Of a DNA stretch of 64,000 nucleotides, positions 54,879 to 63,329 are shown piece after piece. The position numbers were made by a program, and so were the translations under genes. Within the stretch, counting starts at the first letter, position 1. Every line of letters begins with the position of its first letter. A model generated the notes under the pieces. It was not told where the DNA came from. It worked only from the letters and a program-made list of their open reading frames with translations, and did no database searches. The DNA is from Paenibacillus sp. (GTDB lineage: Bacteria; Bacillota; Bacilli; Paenibacillales; Paenibacillaceae): contig JAILZT010000020.1 of assembly GCA_023512345.1 (NCBI GenBank), positions 19,733 to 83,732 of the forward strand, given 5' to 3'.

Positions 54879-55547
54879 TTAATATTTGTCGTCGATGCTT
54901 AAATATCTTTTTAATAATAAGAGTACTTTAGCCCGGTCATTGGTACCGATCTTAGTATAAATGTCACTTAAATAGTTCTTTACCGTTCCCTGAGTCAAAA
55001 ATAATTTTTCGGCCATTTCCTTTGAGTTGTATCCCTCAATAAGCAGCCTTGCAAGGTCAAGTTCTCTTTGCGTTAGCTCAAGTTCCTTACCTGCTTTTTC
55101 AAACCCGCTGTTCTTATTGCGAATATTGAGAGCAAGTTTTTTTGCCACTTTACCAGTAAGCAGCAAATTACCAGAAAGTGCTTCATCGATAGATTGAACA
55201 AGCTTCTCTCCATCGATGTCTTTAAGTAAATAACCGGAAGCTCCGTTGCATAAAGCCTCTATGATATACTCATCATCGTCGAAGGTCGTTAAGATGAGTA
55301 TGATTACTTGCGGGTGGAGCTCCTTAATGGCTTCGGTTGCCTTAACGCCCCCCATACCCGGCATGCGGATGTCCATCAGAATGACATCCGGAACAACCGA
55401 GTGAAGCCGTTCTAGCGCTTCTTCACCGGTTTGAGCCGTCCCAACAATCTCTATCTCCGATCTTATCGAAAGCAAAGTTTCCAGACCCTCAAGCATAATA
55501 TTATGATCATCCACAAGCATGACGCTGATTTTGCGATCGCTATCCAT
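54879..55547 (-). CDS. NarL/LuxR-family response regulator
   Basis: 222 residues. Receiver with VDDHN, phospho-Asp in VILMDIRMPGMGG (about 57), Thr in LTTFDDD and Lys in SGYLLKDI; LuxR helix-turn-helix LTQRELDLARLLIEGYNSKEMAEKLFLTQGTVKNYLSDIY. Overlaps the kinase stop by one base. Third gene of the CPBP-kinase-regulator operon. Confidence 0.93.
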   Translation of the reverse strand: MDSDRKISVMLVDDHNIMLEGLETLLSIRSEIEIVGTAQTGEEALERLHSVVPDVILMDIRMPGMGGVKATEAIKELHPQVIILILTTFDDDEYIIEALCNGASGYLLKDIDGEKLVQSIDEALSGNLLLTGKVAKKLALNIRNKNSGFEKAGKELELTQRELDLARLLIEGYNSKEMAEKLFLTQGTVKNYLSDIYTKIGTNDRAKVLLLLKRYLSIDDKY

Positions 55548-56719
55548 TAACCGTCCCCCCTTGCTACAGGCATTCGGACATGGAGTGCAAATCCCTTCAT
55601 AGGCTCACTTTGCACAGTCAATTGACCTCCAATGGCCTCAATTCTTTCTTCCATCGATTTCAGACCAAATCCATATATGAATGAATCGCTGCCGATTCCA
55701 TTGTCCTTTACCTTAATATGAATCGTATCTTGCTCCTCAAGGACAGAGATCTCAATTGCACTTGCTTTGCCATGTTTTAGTGCATTAGTAATCGATTCCT
55801 TTATGAAGTTGATCATGACATACTTCTGAAGAGAGATTAGATGGGGAACCTCCTCATAATGCAAAATAAATTGAACGCCCGTCTGCTTCTCAGTATCGGT
55901 CATAATCTTCTGTATTCCTTCTTTAAGCCCCAAGTCGCCAATAGTTCCTTCCTTTACTTTGAGTGTTTTGACAACCTGACGGATATTGCCGAGTCCTTGC
56001 TTCAGTTGCTCCCGTGCGATGAGGATCTTCCGAAGAGATTCCTCCGGTTTTCTATCGAAGAGCAGTTGGGCTCCCTCAAGGGCGACAATCGCTGTAGTTA
56101 ACGTGTGACCCACCGTATCATGAACTTCTTCCGCAATCCGTGTTCTCTCTTTTAATGCCGCCATCTCTTCTCTCGTTCTAGCTTCCTGGATCAAAGATTC
56201 GTTTAATCGAAGGTTCATATCCCTTTGATTGAGCAGCAGCTTGGTGCTCCAGATGGGTATAACCAAAAATGAATAGCTCAAAATATGGAACATATTCCGC
56301 CATAAATCTTCTCCGCCTGGTGACCACAAAATAATGTAGGCTAAATATCCACCATAGGCAAACGGAAAAGCGTACCATGACTTGTAGTGCAAGAGAAGAT
56401 CCGCAATAAAGAGAACAAATACGATACTCTCGATTTCTGTTCCGCTTCCAAGGAATAGAAGAAAGAGAAGAACGATTTCGACAATTGGGGATATGGCTGC
56501 AATGGTATGATACTTAGGATGATTTAACACTCGTTTTAAGTGTCTTAAGAAATAGAGCCCGATCAGGATCGTAACAACCATAAAGTCTTTATATTGAGAT
56601 AAAACAAAGTACAGTAATAGCAGGACCACGTAAGAGCAAGCCAGTCCGTAGAAAAATAATCTCGATACTTTCGTATTGCTTAGTGTATGAACTGTTGAAA
56701 TATTTATGAGACCACACAT
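55547..56719 (-). CDS. LiaS/DesK-type sensor histidine kinase
   Basis: About 390 residues. N-terminal half has five or six membrane helices; then HisKA_3 with phospho-His in RTRIAEEVHDTVGHTLTTAI and HATPase with FIKESITNALKHGKA, IKVKDNGIGSD and YGFGLKSMEERI. Partner of the adjacent LuxR regulator. The start is uncertain: ATG 56719 follows AAAGGG with no spacing, and longer starts lie inside the CPBP gene. Confidence 0.88.
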   Translation of the reverse strand: MCGLINISTVHTLSNTKVSRLFFYGLACSYVVLLLLYFVLSQYKDFMVVTILIGLYFLRHLKRVLNHPKYHTIAAISPIVEIVLLFLLFLGSGTEIESIVFVLFIADLLLHYKSWYAFPFAYGGYLAYIILWSPGGEDLWRNMFHILSYSFLVIPIWSTKLLLNQRDMNLRLNESLIQEARTREEMAALKERTRIAEEVHDTVGHTLTTAIVALEGAQLLFDRKPEESLRKILIAREQLKQGLGNIRQVVKTLKVKEGTIGDLGLKEGIQKIMTDTEKQTGVQFILHYEEVPHLISLQKYVMINFIKESITNALKHGKASAIEISVLEEQDTIHIKVKDNGIGSDSFIYGFGLKSMEERIEAIGGQLTVQSEPMKGFALHVRMPVARGDG

Positions 56720-56736
56720 CCCTTTAAATGGATCAC

Positions 56737-57513
56737 TTATATGAATCCTAAAATAACCGCAGTAACGGCTAAAAGCAAGGGAATGGCTTCCACCCCATGA
56801 ATAATGACCGACGGCCAAAAGCTGCGATATTTAACGTTCAAAAAGCCGTAAAAAAACGATCCGACGAGAAGCAAAGGGATATCCGACATTTTATGCAGGT
56901 GATAGGCAGCGAACAAAACACCGTTCATGGCCCAATCCCATTTTCCAAAAGCTCCCTTCATCTGAGGTAACAGAATGCCTCTGAAGAATAATTCTTCCCC
57001 GAGTAAATAGTTAAACAAACAACTGACAAGCGCAATTCCGAGCAAATACCAGGCACCTACAAATTCAGGGCTAACCAGATTTTGTATCTGGGCATAATCC
57101 TCAGGAGCCATAAAAGGGAAAAGTCGGTTCATCACTTCTCCCATAAATGCGAACAAACCTGAGCTTTCAAAGAAAAAGGCGTACAGAATGATCGGAATCG
57201 TGAATGAATAAGCGAGTTTGTAGACCTTAAAAGTCTTCGGATGAACCGGATGATTCAGCCAGAGTCTTTTCTTCAGCTTCGCCCAGCTTAAATTGCCCAG
57301 TTCTCTTTTCAAGAGGATGACAGATAGTACAAACTGCCAGATCATGCCAACAATCATAAGCATCCAATAGAGAATACCCGGATGTATACTGACCATTGGT
57401 ACCAGAAACGGCATCAGTCCGAATCGAATAAAGAACATCGGCAACGTGACTAAAGCCCATAAACCCAATATTTTGCCAACACTATACTGCTTGACTACTC
57501 TTTCGTTATTCAA
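56737..57513 (-). CDS. CPBP-family intramembrane metalloprotease
   Basis: 258 residues, about eight membrane helices. Abi/CPBP motifs are intact: GEELFFRGILLP (E-E-x3-R), then FAAYHLHKM and the last His in IIHGVEAIPLL. Roles in this family include CAAX-like processing and bacteriocin self-immunity. The TTG at 57513 sits eight bases after AAAGGAG and is preferred to an ATG 33 codons upstream. First gene of an operon with kinase and regulator; such trios often sense or resist membrane-active peptides (inference). Confidence 0.88.
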   Translation of the reverse strand: MNNERVVKQYSVGKILGLWALVTLPMFFIRFGLMPFLVPMVSIHPGILYWMLMIVGMIWQFVLSVILLKRELGNLSWAKLKKRLWLNHPVHPKTFKVYKLAYSFTIPIILYAFFFESSGLFAFMGEVMNRLFPFMAPEDYAQIQNLVSPEFVGAWYLLGIALVSCLFNYLLGEELFFRGILLPQMKGAFGKWDWAMNGVLFAAYHLHKMSDIPLLLVGSFFYGFLNVKYRSFWPSVIIHGVEAIPLLLAVTAVILGFI

Positions 57514-57533
57514 CCTTACCACTCCTTTATGAC

Positions 57534-57561
57534 AAATATATTTCCCGTAGTAAATATATTT
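57534..57561. promoter_or_regulatory. Paired palindromes before the CPBP operon
   Basis: The perfect palindrome AAATATATTT occurs twice, at 57534-57543 and 57552-57561, centres 18 bp apart, directly upstream of the ribosome site of the CPBP gene. Likely operator for a dimeric regulator or an AT-rich promoter core. Confidence 0.45.
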
Positions 57562-57623
57562 AAAAAGACCGTCATGTGATAAGTGACGATCGTCATAAAA
57601 CATGGATAACATCTGAAACCGAA

Positions 57624-57650
57624 TAAAAAAAGCCGCTCGTTATGAGCGAC
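57624..57650 (-). terminator. Terminator after the GNAT gene / small ORF
   Basis: Minus strand GTCGCTC-5-GAGCGGC followed by seven T residues. Confidence 0.75.
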
Positions 57651-57725
57651 TCTTTTGAAATGCAGCTATTCAACTTCTTTAATGCACGTTCGATCATTTT
57701 TTTAAATGTGTATGTTCTTCTGGTG

Positions 57726-57899
57726 TTACTTCTGTTTCTTTCCTTCATAAATGTTTTTATATAAATTCTGAATGCCTAACCCGTAAAGTTGTGTTTCTGC
57801 CGAAATTATACCCTTTATAGGGTAACGATAATTAACCCCTGAGGTGTGTTTCTGAGATTCAAGAGACTCAATTCCCAAGTCATTCTGGCTTCTCAACAT
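57726..57899 (-). CDS. Possible small protein of 57 residues
   Basis: ATG at 57899 overlaps the GNAT stop region by seven bases and the frame stays open to TAA at 57726. The product is polar (SQNDLGIESLESQKHTSGV, then YPIKGIISAETQLYG and a Lys-rich end), without membrane segment. No strong ribosome site; coupling to GNAT is possible. It precedes the terminator at 57624-57650. Could also be a remnant of a longer gene. Confidence 0.3.
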   Translation of the reverse strand: MLRSQNDLGIESLESQKHTSGVNYRYPIKGIISAETQLYGLGIQNLYKNIYEGKKQK

Positions 57900-58402
57900 A
57901 ATCTTTTAACAAAAAACAAGTTAAGATCGTCGTCTACAAGTATCTGTTGACCATATTGTATATACTTACCATCTTTAAACATTCCTCTGCCGTCTGGGAC
58001 ATATCCACGACTAACGTATAATAGTTGCGCAGCCCCGTAATCTCTGAATAAACCTACACCAAGTCCAGAAAATTCTGATCGTTCTCTAATGATTTCTTCG
58101 GATTTATCCATTAACATTGTACCAATTCCGCGACGACGATATTTGATTAGTACGTTAAAATCCTGGATTTCCGGTATAAGATGCTCCTTAAAATAGGGGT
58201 AATCTGATTCCCAGACCACATTCACATAACCCGCAAAGTCTCTCTCAACCTCAGCTACCAACGTCACTCGCTGCCCGTTTTTTTGTTCTTCTAAATATTT
58301 TCGGAAAAGATGTACAGGCTTCTCCCACCCTTGATTATGGAATGCGCCGGAGACAACTTCAGGATCACTTTCATTCATGATACGGATAGTGATTTCACTC
58401 AT
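57893..58402 (-). CDS. GNAT-family N-acetyltransferase
   Basis: 169 residues. Acetyl-CoA loop YRRRGIGTMLMDKSEEII (about 90-107), followed by GLGVGLFRDYGAAQLLYVSRGYVPDG. Substrate unknown. ATG after AGGTGACCTT. On the same strand as the unrecognised gene at 58471, 68 bp downstream of it. Confidence 0.87.
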   Translation of the reverse strand: MSEITIRIMNESDPEVVSGAFHNQGWEKPVHLFRKYLEEQKNGQRVTLVAEVERDFAGYVNVVWESDYPYFKEHLIPEIQDFNVLIKYRRRGIGTMLMDKSEEIIRERSEFSGLGVGLFRDYGAAQLLYVSRGYVPDGRGMFKDGKYIQYGQQILVDDDLNLFFVKRLC

Positions 58403-58470
58403 AAGGTCACCTTGTCCTAAGGTTTTATTTTATAAAGATAGAACAAAAAATCTAATGTATGCAGTCAGGG

Positions 58471-59451
58471 CTATCCAATGATATACCGAAAGTTCTCAAT
58501 ATACGATTCTTTCTTATGATCCACTCGTAGTAAATGGTCATAGAAGCTATGGGGAAATTTAAATATGTGCCCGTATTCCCAATCTTGTTCGCTATAGTTC
58601 TTTTCCCAGAACTTAATATCGGTTGGCAGCACCATTGTCCGCGCCGCTGGCTGCAATGGCAGTTGATCAACAGGTGAAACCAATTTGATTGAATCTCCTT
58701 GTCTAACGTTATGGCTGTTGCGCAAAACTTTAATCAGCTTCATTAAAGGCGGTAATCCTCTTTTGAAAAAAGAAACATGACCAAGGTCAAACAATATGTT
58801 TAACGCATGAGAAAAAGTAAACATATGACCAATCAAATCATGATGAGATTCTGCACGATAAATGACGGGAAACTCGGCCAATTGTTCCAGTACAAACGAA
58901 GAAAGCTCTTTGGGATTCGAAATATCCGGAAAACCGTCTTCGGCCGTAACCTCCATCCTTTTCACCTCGGAAGCAGAGAAACCAATCCATGAACGCCCCG
59001 GAATCGTCCTCTGAAATGAAAGAATGAGATCGGTTATTCCTGCAATATCCTCAGTACTTCCCCAGCCGTTGAGTTCATGGATGGCCACCAAACTTGCTGC
59101 GCTGTATATCACATTATGACCGACCCAGTGCAGCTGATCTATCGTTTTATCAAGTGCCTCAAGTATAGTATCTACAGCTGTTTGCTCGTCACAAGTGGAA
59201 AGGTGTTGTATACTGTTCGTCCCTAGAATCTTTTTTACCATGGATTCGGCCTGCGAGTTTATCAATTCAGCCATTTCTTGACTCAGATTATTGGATGTTA
59301 CGAAAAAATAACTGCCTATAGCGGCAGCCCCAAAGTGAGCTTGCCAAATGTCACCTGTATCTTTTTTGCATGTAGAGATGATCATTAATCCATCCCTCAA
59401 TATCGATTTGTTCGATGTTATATCCGACTCCCATATCTGAACTTCGCTCAT
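58471..59451 (-). CDS. Unrecognised 326-residue protein
   Basis: Soluble, no signal peptide or membrane segment, average composition. Features seen are an early CKKDTGDIWQAHFGAAAIGSYF, a mid-protein IPGRSWIGFSASEVKRM, and a His-rich stretch ESHHDLIGHMFTFSHALNILFDLGH that could ligate a metal (inference). I do not recognise the family. GAGGTGTTAT precedes the ATG at 59451, so it is a real gene. Confidence 0.7.
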   Translation of the reverse strand: MSEVQIWESDITSNKSILRDGLMIISTCKKDTGDIWQAHFGAAAIGSYFFVTSNNLSQEMAELINSQAESMVKKILGTNSIQHLSTCDEQTAVDTILEALDKTIDQLHWVGHNVIYSAASLVAIHELNGWGSTEDIAGITDLILSFQRTIPGRSWIGFSASEVKRMEVTAEDGFPDISNPKELSSFVLEQLAEFPVIYRAESHHDLIGHMFTFSHALNILFDLGHVSFFKRGLPPLMKLIKVLRNSHNVRQGDSIKLVSPVDQLPLQPAARTMVLPTDIKFWEKNYSEQDWEYGHIFKFPHSFYDHLLRVDHKKESYIENFRYIIG

Positions 59452-59526
59452 ATAACACCTCTTTCTTTTTCATATAACAAGTTCATAATCAATAACCTAA
59501 ATTGGGAATTGTTCGAAAAGTGAAGC

Positions 59527-59720
59527 TTACTTGGCTTCTTGGTTCCATTCTAGAGTTGCTCCCAAATTTTCAGATACAACCCGTAAAGGGATCAGTACTC
59601 GGTTAGAAAGTAACGTACCGTTCACTATAGTTACTTGATCTGCTGCAAAACTCGGGGCTGGTAAGGCCGGGAAAACAAGCATGACTGTTACCATTAATGC
59701 TAGAGATATTTTTTTAGCAT
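59527..59720 (-). pseudogene. Broken copper amine oxidase N-terminal domain protein
   Basis: ATG at 59720 with a perfect TAGGAGGTTCTC site reads MLKKYL and stops. One more A in the seven-A run would give MLKKISLALMVTVMLVF, a normal signal peptide, joined to the open frame ADQVTIVNGTLLSNRVLIPL and RVVSENLGATLEWNQEAK, a single stalk-like copper amine oxidase N-terminal repeat. The frame then ends abruptly at 59527. So the gene is broken at its start and truncated at its end. Confidence 0.65.
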
Positions 59721-59780
59721 GAGAACCTCCTATTATTGAGGCTAATAATACAAAGTAAAAGCCGTGCAAGGAAAATCGGA

Positions 59781-60632
59781 CTAATTGCCGGGCAGTTGGA
59801 TACCGCGCCAGCCACTTATTTCACATTGGCCATATTCATTATTACCTGCAGCAACCACTGTGCCGTCCGATTTAAGGCCGAGAGTATGAGTGCAACCCGC
59901 CGTTACCGCCACAATATCTTGCCAGTCACTCACATTGCATTGGCCATGCTCATTCCAACCCACTGCCGCCACCGTGCCGTCCGATTGAAGGCCGATGGTA
60001 TGATTACTTCCCGCCGCTATCGCCACAATACCGTGCCAGCCACTTACATCGCATTGGTTACGCTTATTCCAACCCACTGACTCCACCGTGCCGTCCGTTT
60101 TAAGTCCGACGGTATGAAGGTAACCCGCCGCTGACGCCAATATGTCGTGCCAGCCGCTTACATTGCATTGGCCATACCGATTATTACCCACAATTATCAC
60201 CGTTCCGTCCGACCTAAGCCCGACGGTATGCCAGTCACCCGCTGCTACCGCAACCATATCACGCCAGCCGCTTACATTGCATTCACCCTCATTATTTCGA
60301 CCCACAGCCACCAACGTGCCATCCGATTTAAGCCCGACGGAACGACGCCAACCTGCCGCAACCGCCACAATATCTCTCCAGCCGCTTACATCGCATTGTT
60401 CATGCTTATTCCAACCCACTGCCGCCACCGTTCCGTCCATTTTAAGCCCGATGGTATGAGCATTACCCGTATGAGCATTACCCGCCGCTACCGCCACAAT
60501 ATCGTGCCAGCCGGTTACATCACATTGGCCATATTTATTATCACCTACAGCTGTTACCGTACCGTCCAATTTAAGACCTACGTTATGACGATAACCAGCC
60601 GCTATGGTAGCTTTAGGCCACTTTTTCACCAT
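59781..60632 (-). CDS. Seven-repeat RCC1-like beta-propeller protein
   Basis: 283 residues, almost entirely seven repeats of 38 residues (the second is 43). The consensus is GLKSDGTVxxVGxNxxGQC followed by xVSGWxDIVAVAAG, with one Cys per repeat. Seven units match the blade number of RCC1 propellers. No signal peptide, so cytoplasmic or released otherwise; ligand unknown. The ATG at 60632 follows GAGGTGGAATGAC; 18 more in-frame codons upstream lack a ribosome site. The antisense strand is also open for long stretches because of the repeats. Confidence 0.82.
   Translation of the reverse strand: MVKKWPKATIAAGYRHNVGLKLDGTVTAVGDNKYGQCDVTGWHDIVAVAAGNAHTGNAHTIGLKMDGTVAAVGWNKHEQCDVSGWRDIVAVAAGWRRSVGLKSDGTLVAVGRNNEGECNVSGWRDMVAVAAGDWHTVGLRSDGTVIIVGNNRYGQCNVSGWHDILASAAGYLHTVGLKTDGTVESVGWNKRNQCDVSGWHGIVAIAAGSNHTIGLQSDGTVAAVGWNEHGQCNVSDWQDIVAVTAGCTHTLGLKSDGTVVAAGNNEYGQCEISGWRGIQLPGN
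60456..60485. repeat. 15-bp tandem duplication inside the RCC1-like gene
   Basis: ATGAGCATTACCCGT is repeated once with one change, adding five residues (GNAHT) to the second propeller repeat, which is 43 rather than 38 residues long. Confidence 0.85.
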
Positions 60633-60792
60633 GTCATTCCACCTCGTATTCTTTTCACTCCACCCGCTAATATGATCATACAACATTCATGTAAGATAGA
60701 CTTCGTTTCATTATTTATTGGCATTCGCCCAAGCGCCCTTTCCGCGAATGCATATGATGATTATGCCTACTCATTGAAAGGGGAGATCACAT

Positions 60793-61176
60793 ATGTCATT
60801 TTTCCCAACGCCGGGGCCCGGCGGAGGATTTCCTGGGTTCCCGGGCGGACCTAGCGTGCCGGGCGGACCAGGGTTTCCAGGTGGATTTCCCGGGACTCCG
60901 GGACCGGGGGGTGCACCGGGAGGTGTTCAAGCGCCGACGGCTCCTCCACCGCAATTCGTACCGCAAATGTCGGCCACTACATTTGCCGTTGACCCCGGCG
61001 GGATCAGACGCTGCCTGTTCCGCAACACATACATTTGGCTGAACAACGGCGAGCAATTCTGGTTCTACCCGGTATTCGTCGGGCGTAATTCTATTGCAGG
61101 GTTTAGATGGTTCGGTTTCTTCTGGGCGTACTTCGGCATTGATTTGAGACGGATTCGCTCGTTCACGTGCTTCTAA
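60793..61176 (+). CDS. Gly/Pro-rich protein with conserved C-terminal domain
   Basis: 127 residues. Residues 1 to about 55 are Gly/Pro-rich, collagen-like in composition (GGFPGFPGGPSVPGGPGF) but not strict G-x-y triplets; the C-terminal about 65 residues are a compact aromatic domain (CLFRNTYIWLNNGEQFWFYPVFVGRNSIAGFRWFGFF) with terminal FTCF. Resembles small Bacillales surface or spore-coat-like proteins with such a domain; function unknown. ATG after AAAGGGGAGATCACAT. Followed by a strong terminator. Confidence 0.75.
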   Translation: MSFFPTPGPGGGFPGFPGGPSVPGGPGFPGGFPGTPGPGGAPGGVQAPTAPPPQFVPQMSATTFAVDPGGIRRCLFRNTYIWLNNGEQFWFYPVFVGRNSIAGFRWFGFFWAYFGIDLRRIRSFTCF

Positions 61177-61187
61177 AGCAGACAGCG

Positions 61188-61220
61188 AAAGAGAACAGCC
61201 TGCGGGCTGTTCTCTTTGTT
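61188..61220 (+). terminator. Terminator of the Gly/Pro-rich protein gene
   Basis: AAAGAGAACAGCC and GGGCTGTTCTCTTT around three bases, 12 bp after the stop. Confidence 0.9.
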
Positions 61221-61321
61221 GTGCGACTATTCGTGTTCGCCGCTATCATTGATTAAAATAAGGCATCGTTTCCCACATCTGGTGTTCGCCGTTAGTTCAG
61301 TCAAAGGATGCTACGAAAAGA

Positions 61322-62446
61322 CTAAATATTTCGTTTCTCATACTCAAAGGGTTCTTCACACGAATAAATCTCATGGAAAAAACCGAAATAGGGGATGTCG
61401 TCTTCCAGGCATTTTATATAATAAGACAGCTCCTCATCACACTCCGGCCCTTCGCCGTTGTTTCGCATTACCTCGAATGCATCTATAATACCCTCCATGA
61501 GGTTTGCTTGAATAAGCAAGGGCAATATATTCAACATCGGATGATCGAGCCTGGTTTCGGATCTGTATCCCGCGAGGACTATTTCAAAATAATCCTCCAT
61601 AAACTTTTTACGTTTACCGGCGTCTGGTTCAGATTGTATCCATCCCATTCCGTTTCCCCAGATACTGGCCAAGTCAAACATATACCAACCGTAACAAGAA
61701 TTATCGAAATCATAAACGGTTATTTGCCCGGTATCAAAATCTATCGAATAATTCCCATCGTTGTAATCAAAATGAATCATACCGAACGACTCATGGCTCC
61801 TGTCCAATCCTTCCAAGGTTTTAAGGAGCCCTAACAATTTCTCTTTAAGTAAAGATAAAGAGCTGGGTATCAGTTTATCGATATATTCGGCATTGTATTT
61901 ATCAAAAAAGCTGTAACGGGGATGGATTGGAGCATACCCTTTCGACAATTGGTGCAGCTTCCCCAGAACTTTACCGCAGTTATAATAGTATTCAGAAATA
62001 GGAACGCCTTCCCGATACCGATAATGATTTTCCACAAGCATTTTCCCTCTAGCCTTTTCAAACAGGCAGACAAAAAAGGTGTGATTGTTATGAGTTATCT
62101 CTTCCAGCAGATTCCCCTTCTGGGAACTGACTACATTCGAGACACTACCACCATGCTCGAATAAATATCGGACATACTCAAGTTCACCTAGAAAATCTTC
62201 CCGGCTTCTGTCAGTTAAGAAGGCGATTCTGAGTATCTTTGCATCGGCGCCTTCCTTTACACAGGTATAAACGACATTGCGCCCTCTCTTATGTGCCTCA
62301 ATCGGCTTAATTTCATAACCTTCTAATCCGTACAACTCTGATACAAATGGAACTAAAATGGCATCACTGATTTTAACAACCTCGTTATAATTTATAATAT
62401 CTCCTCCAGTAAAAAAAATTGCAAATCTTTTCCACACTGAAATCAC
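61322..62446 (-). CDS. APH/choline kinase-type phosphotransferase
   Basis: Up to 374 residues. Kinase-like motifs are the Brenner loop MIHFDYNDGNYSIDFD and the DFG-equivalent VYDFDNSCYGWYMFDLA, typical of homoserine kinase/aminoglycoside phosphotransferase relatives. Substrate unknown; could modify an antibiotic or a metabolite. The start is odd. The strong ribosome site GGAGGAG at about 62398-62404 is followed seven bases later by ATA (62395) rather than ATG, while the GTG at 62446 has no ribosome site. The true start may be the rare codon ATA or ATT near 62395, which shortens the protein by about 17 residues. Confidence 0.8.
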   Translation of the reverse strand: MISVWKRFAIFFTGGDIINYNEVVKISDAILVPFVSELYGLEGYEIKPIEAHKRGRNVVYTCVKEGADAKILRIAFLTDRSREDFLGELEYVRYLFEHGGSVSNVVSSQKGNLLEEITHNNHTFFVCLFEKARGKMLVENHYRYREGVPISEYYYNCGKVLGKLHQLSKGYAPIHPRYSFFDKYNAEYIDKLIPSSLSLLKEKLLGLLKTLEGLDRSHESFGMIHFDYNDGNYSIDFDTGQITVYDFDNSCYGWYMFDLASIWGNGMGWIQSEPDAGKRKKFMEDYFEIVLAGYRSETRLDHPMLNILPLLIQANLMEGIIDAFEVMRNNGEGPECDEELSYYIKCLEDDIPYFGFFHEIYSCEEPFEYEKRNI

Positions 62447-62737
62447 AACATAAGAAACCCAAACATGAAAAGTCCTACTGTGGACTTAAATGATACTCAC
62501 CTTGTTTAACATTTACATATCACTCCTTTGAGCACATTTTACCTAAAACACCATGCAAATTCTAGGTAAACTTTAAGTATAATGAAATTCAACTTTTTAA
62601 AGGAAATTTTCCTTAATCTGTACATTAACCAAAAACCGGTTCAAGAACAGCAACAGATGATTGTATTTATCCGCCCCATGCGTTACACTTTTTATATTGA
62701 CAAATTTGCAGGTCTATAAAAGGAGGTTCACGCGCCT
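62447..62737. promoter_or_regulatory. Divergent promoter region, APH-type gene / tetR
   Basis: 291 bp, AT-rich. TTGACA occurs at about 62697, close to the tetR ribosome site; no clear palindrome for TetR was found. Confidence 0.35.
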
Positions 62738-63322
62738 ATGTGCCCCCGTACCAAAGAACAAAATGAGCTCTTACGCGTGCAGCGCAGAGAACAGATCCTG
62801 GACTTCGCCGCGCGCGCCTACTTCCGCACGGGCGGCAGCTTTGATATTCGAGACGTAGCCCGCGAAGCCGAGCTCGGTTACGGCACGGTATACCATTATT
62901 ACCCCAACCGGCATTTACTAATAGAAGATGTGTTGAGCAGTGGCTTCGAGCGATGCGAGCAAGCTCTGGCAAAATGGGCGAACATCAGCAGTGGCACCGC
63001 GGATAACAGGCAGCTATTGACGTATTGCAAAGTGCTCCTCCGGCTGTGGCAGTCGGACGCCCGCGCATATCTCGTCTACAAAATGGCGGCAGAACATTAT
63101 GTAGGCTTGCCTGAGAAGGATCGGCACCCCGCCAAGAGACGATACATGGAAAGGCTGTACGTTCCGCTCCAATTGATCGCCCAGCGCGAAGACGCCAGCG
63201 TCGACTATATGCTTGCCGTACTGGTCGGCTGTTGCGGGCTGCACTACTATGCGAGCACTTCCGAGCTGGACATCGATCGAATCGCCCAGCTCGCGATGCA
63301 AGCCATTATGAAGGAGTCCTGA
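62738..63322 (+). CDS. TetR/AcrR-family regulator
   Basis: 194 residues. N-terminal helix-turn-helix with FDIRDVAREAELGYGTVYHYYPNRHLLIEDVL; the ligand-binding domain that follows is not conserved enough to name. AAAGGAGG lies 11 bases before the ATG. GC content is visibly higher than in the genes to its left. The downstream aminopeptidase starts eight bases after its stop, so both are probably one transcript under autoregulation (inference). Confidence 0.88.
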   Translation: MCPRTKEQNELLRVQRREQILDFAARAYFRTGGSFDIRDVAREAELGYGTVYHYYPNRHLLIEDVLSSGFERCEQALAKWANISSGTADNRQLLTYCKVLLRLWQSDARAYLVYKMAAEHYVGLPEKDRHPAKRRYMERLYVPLQLIAQREDASVDYMLAVLVGCCGLHYYASTSELDIDRIAQLAMQAIMKES

Positions 63323-63329
63323 TACAAAC

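Noticed and set aside
60147..60854. 235-codon plus-strand open frame across the RCC1-like gene
   Set aside because: The sense-strand repeats of a conserved protein create a long antisense frame by periodicity; the sense frame has a ribosome site and propeller repeats.
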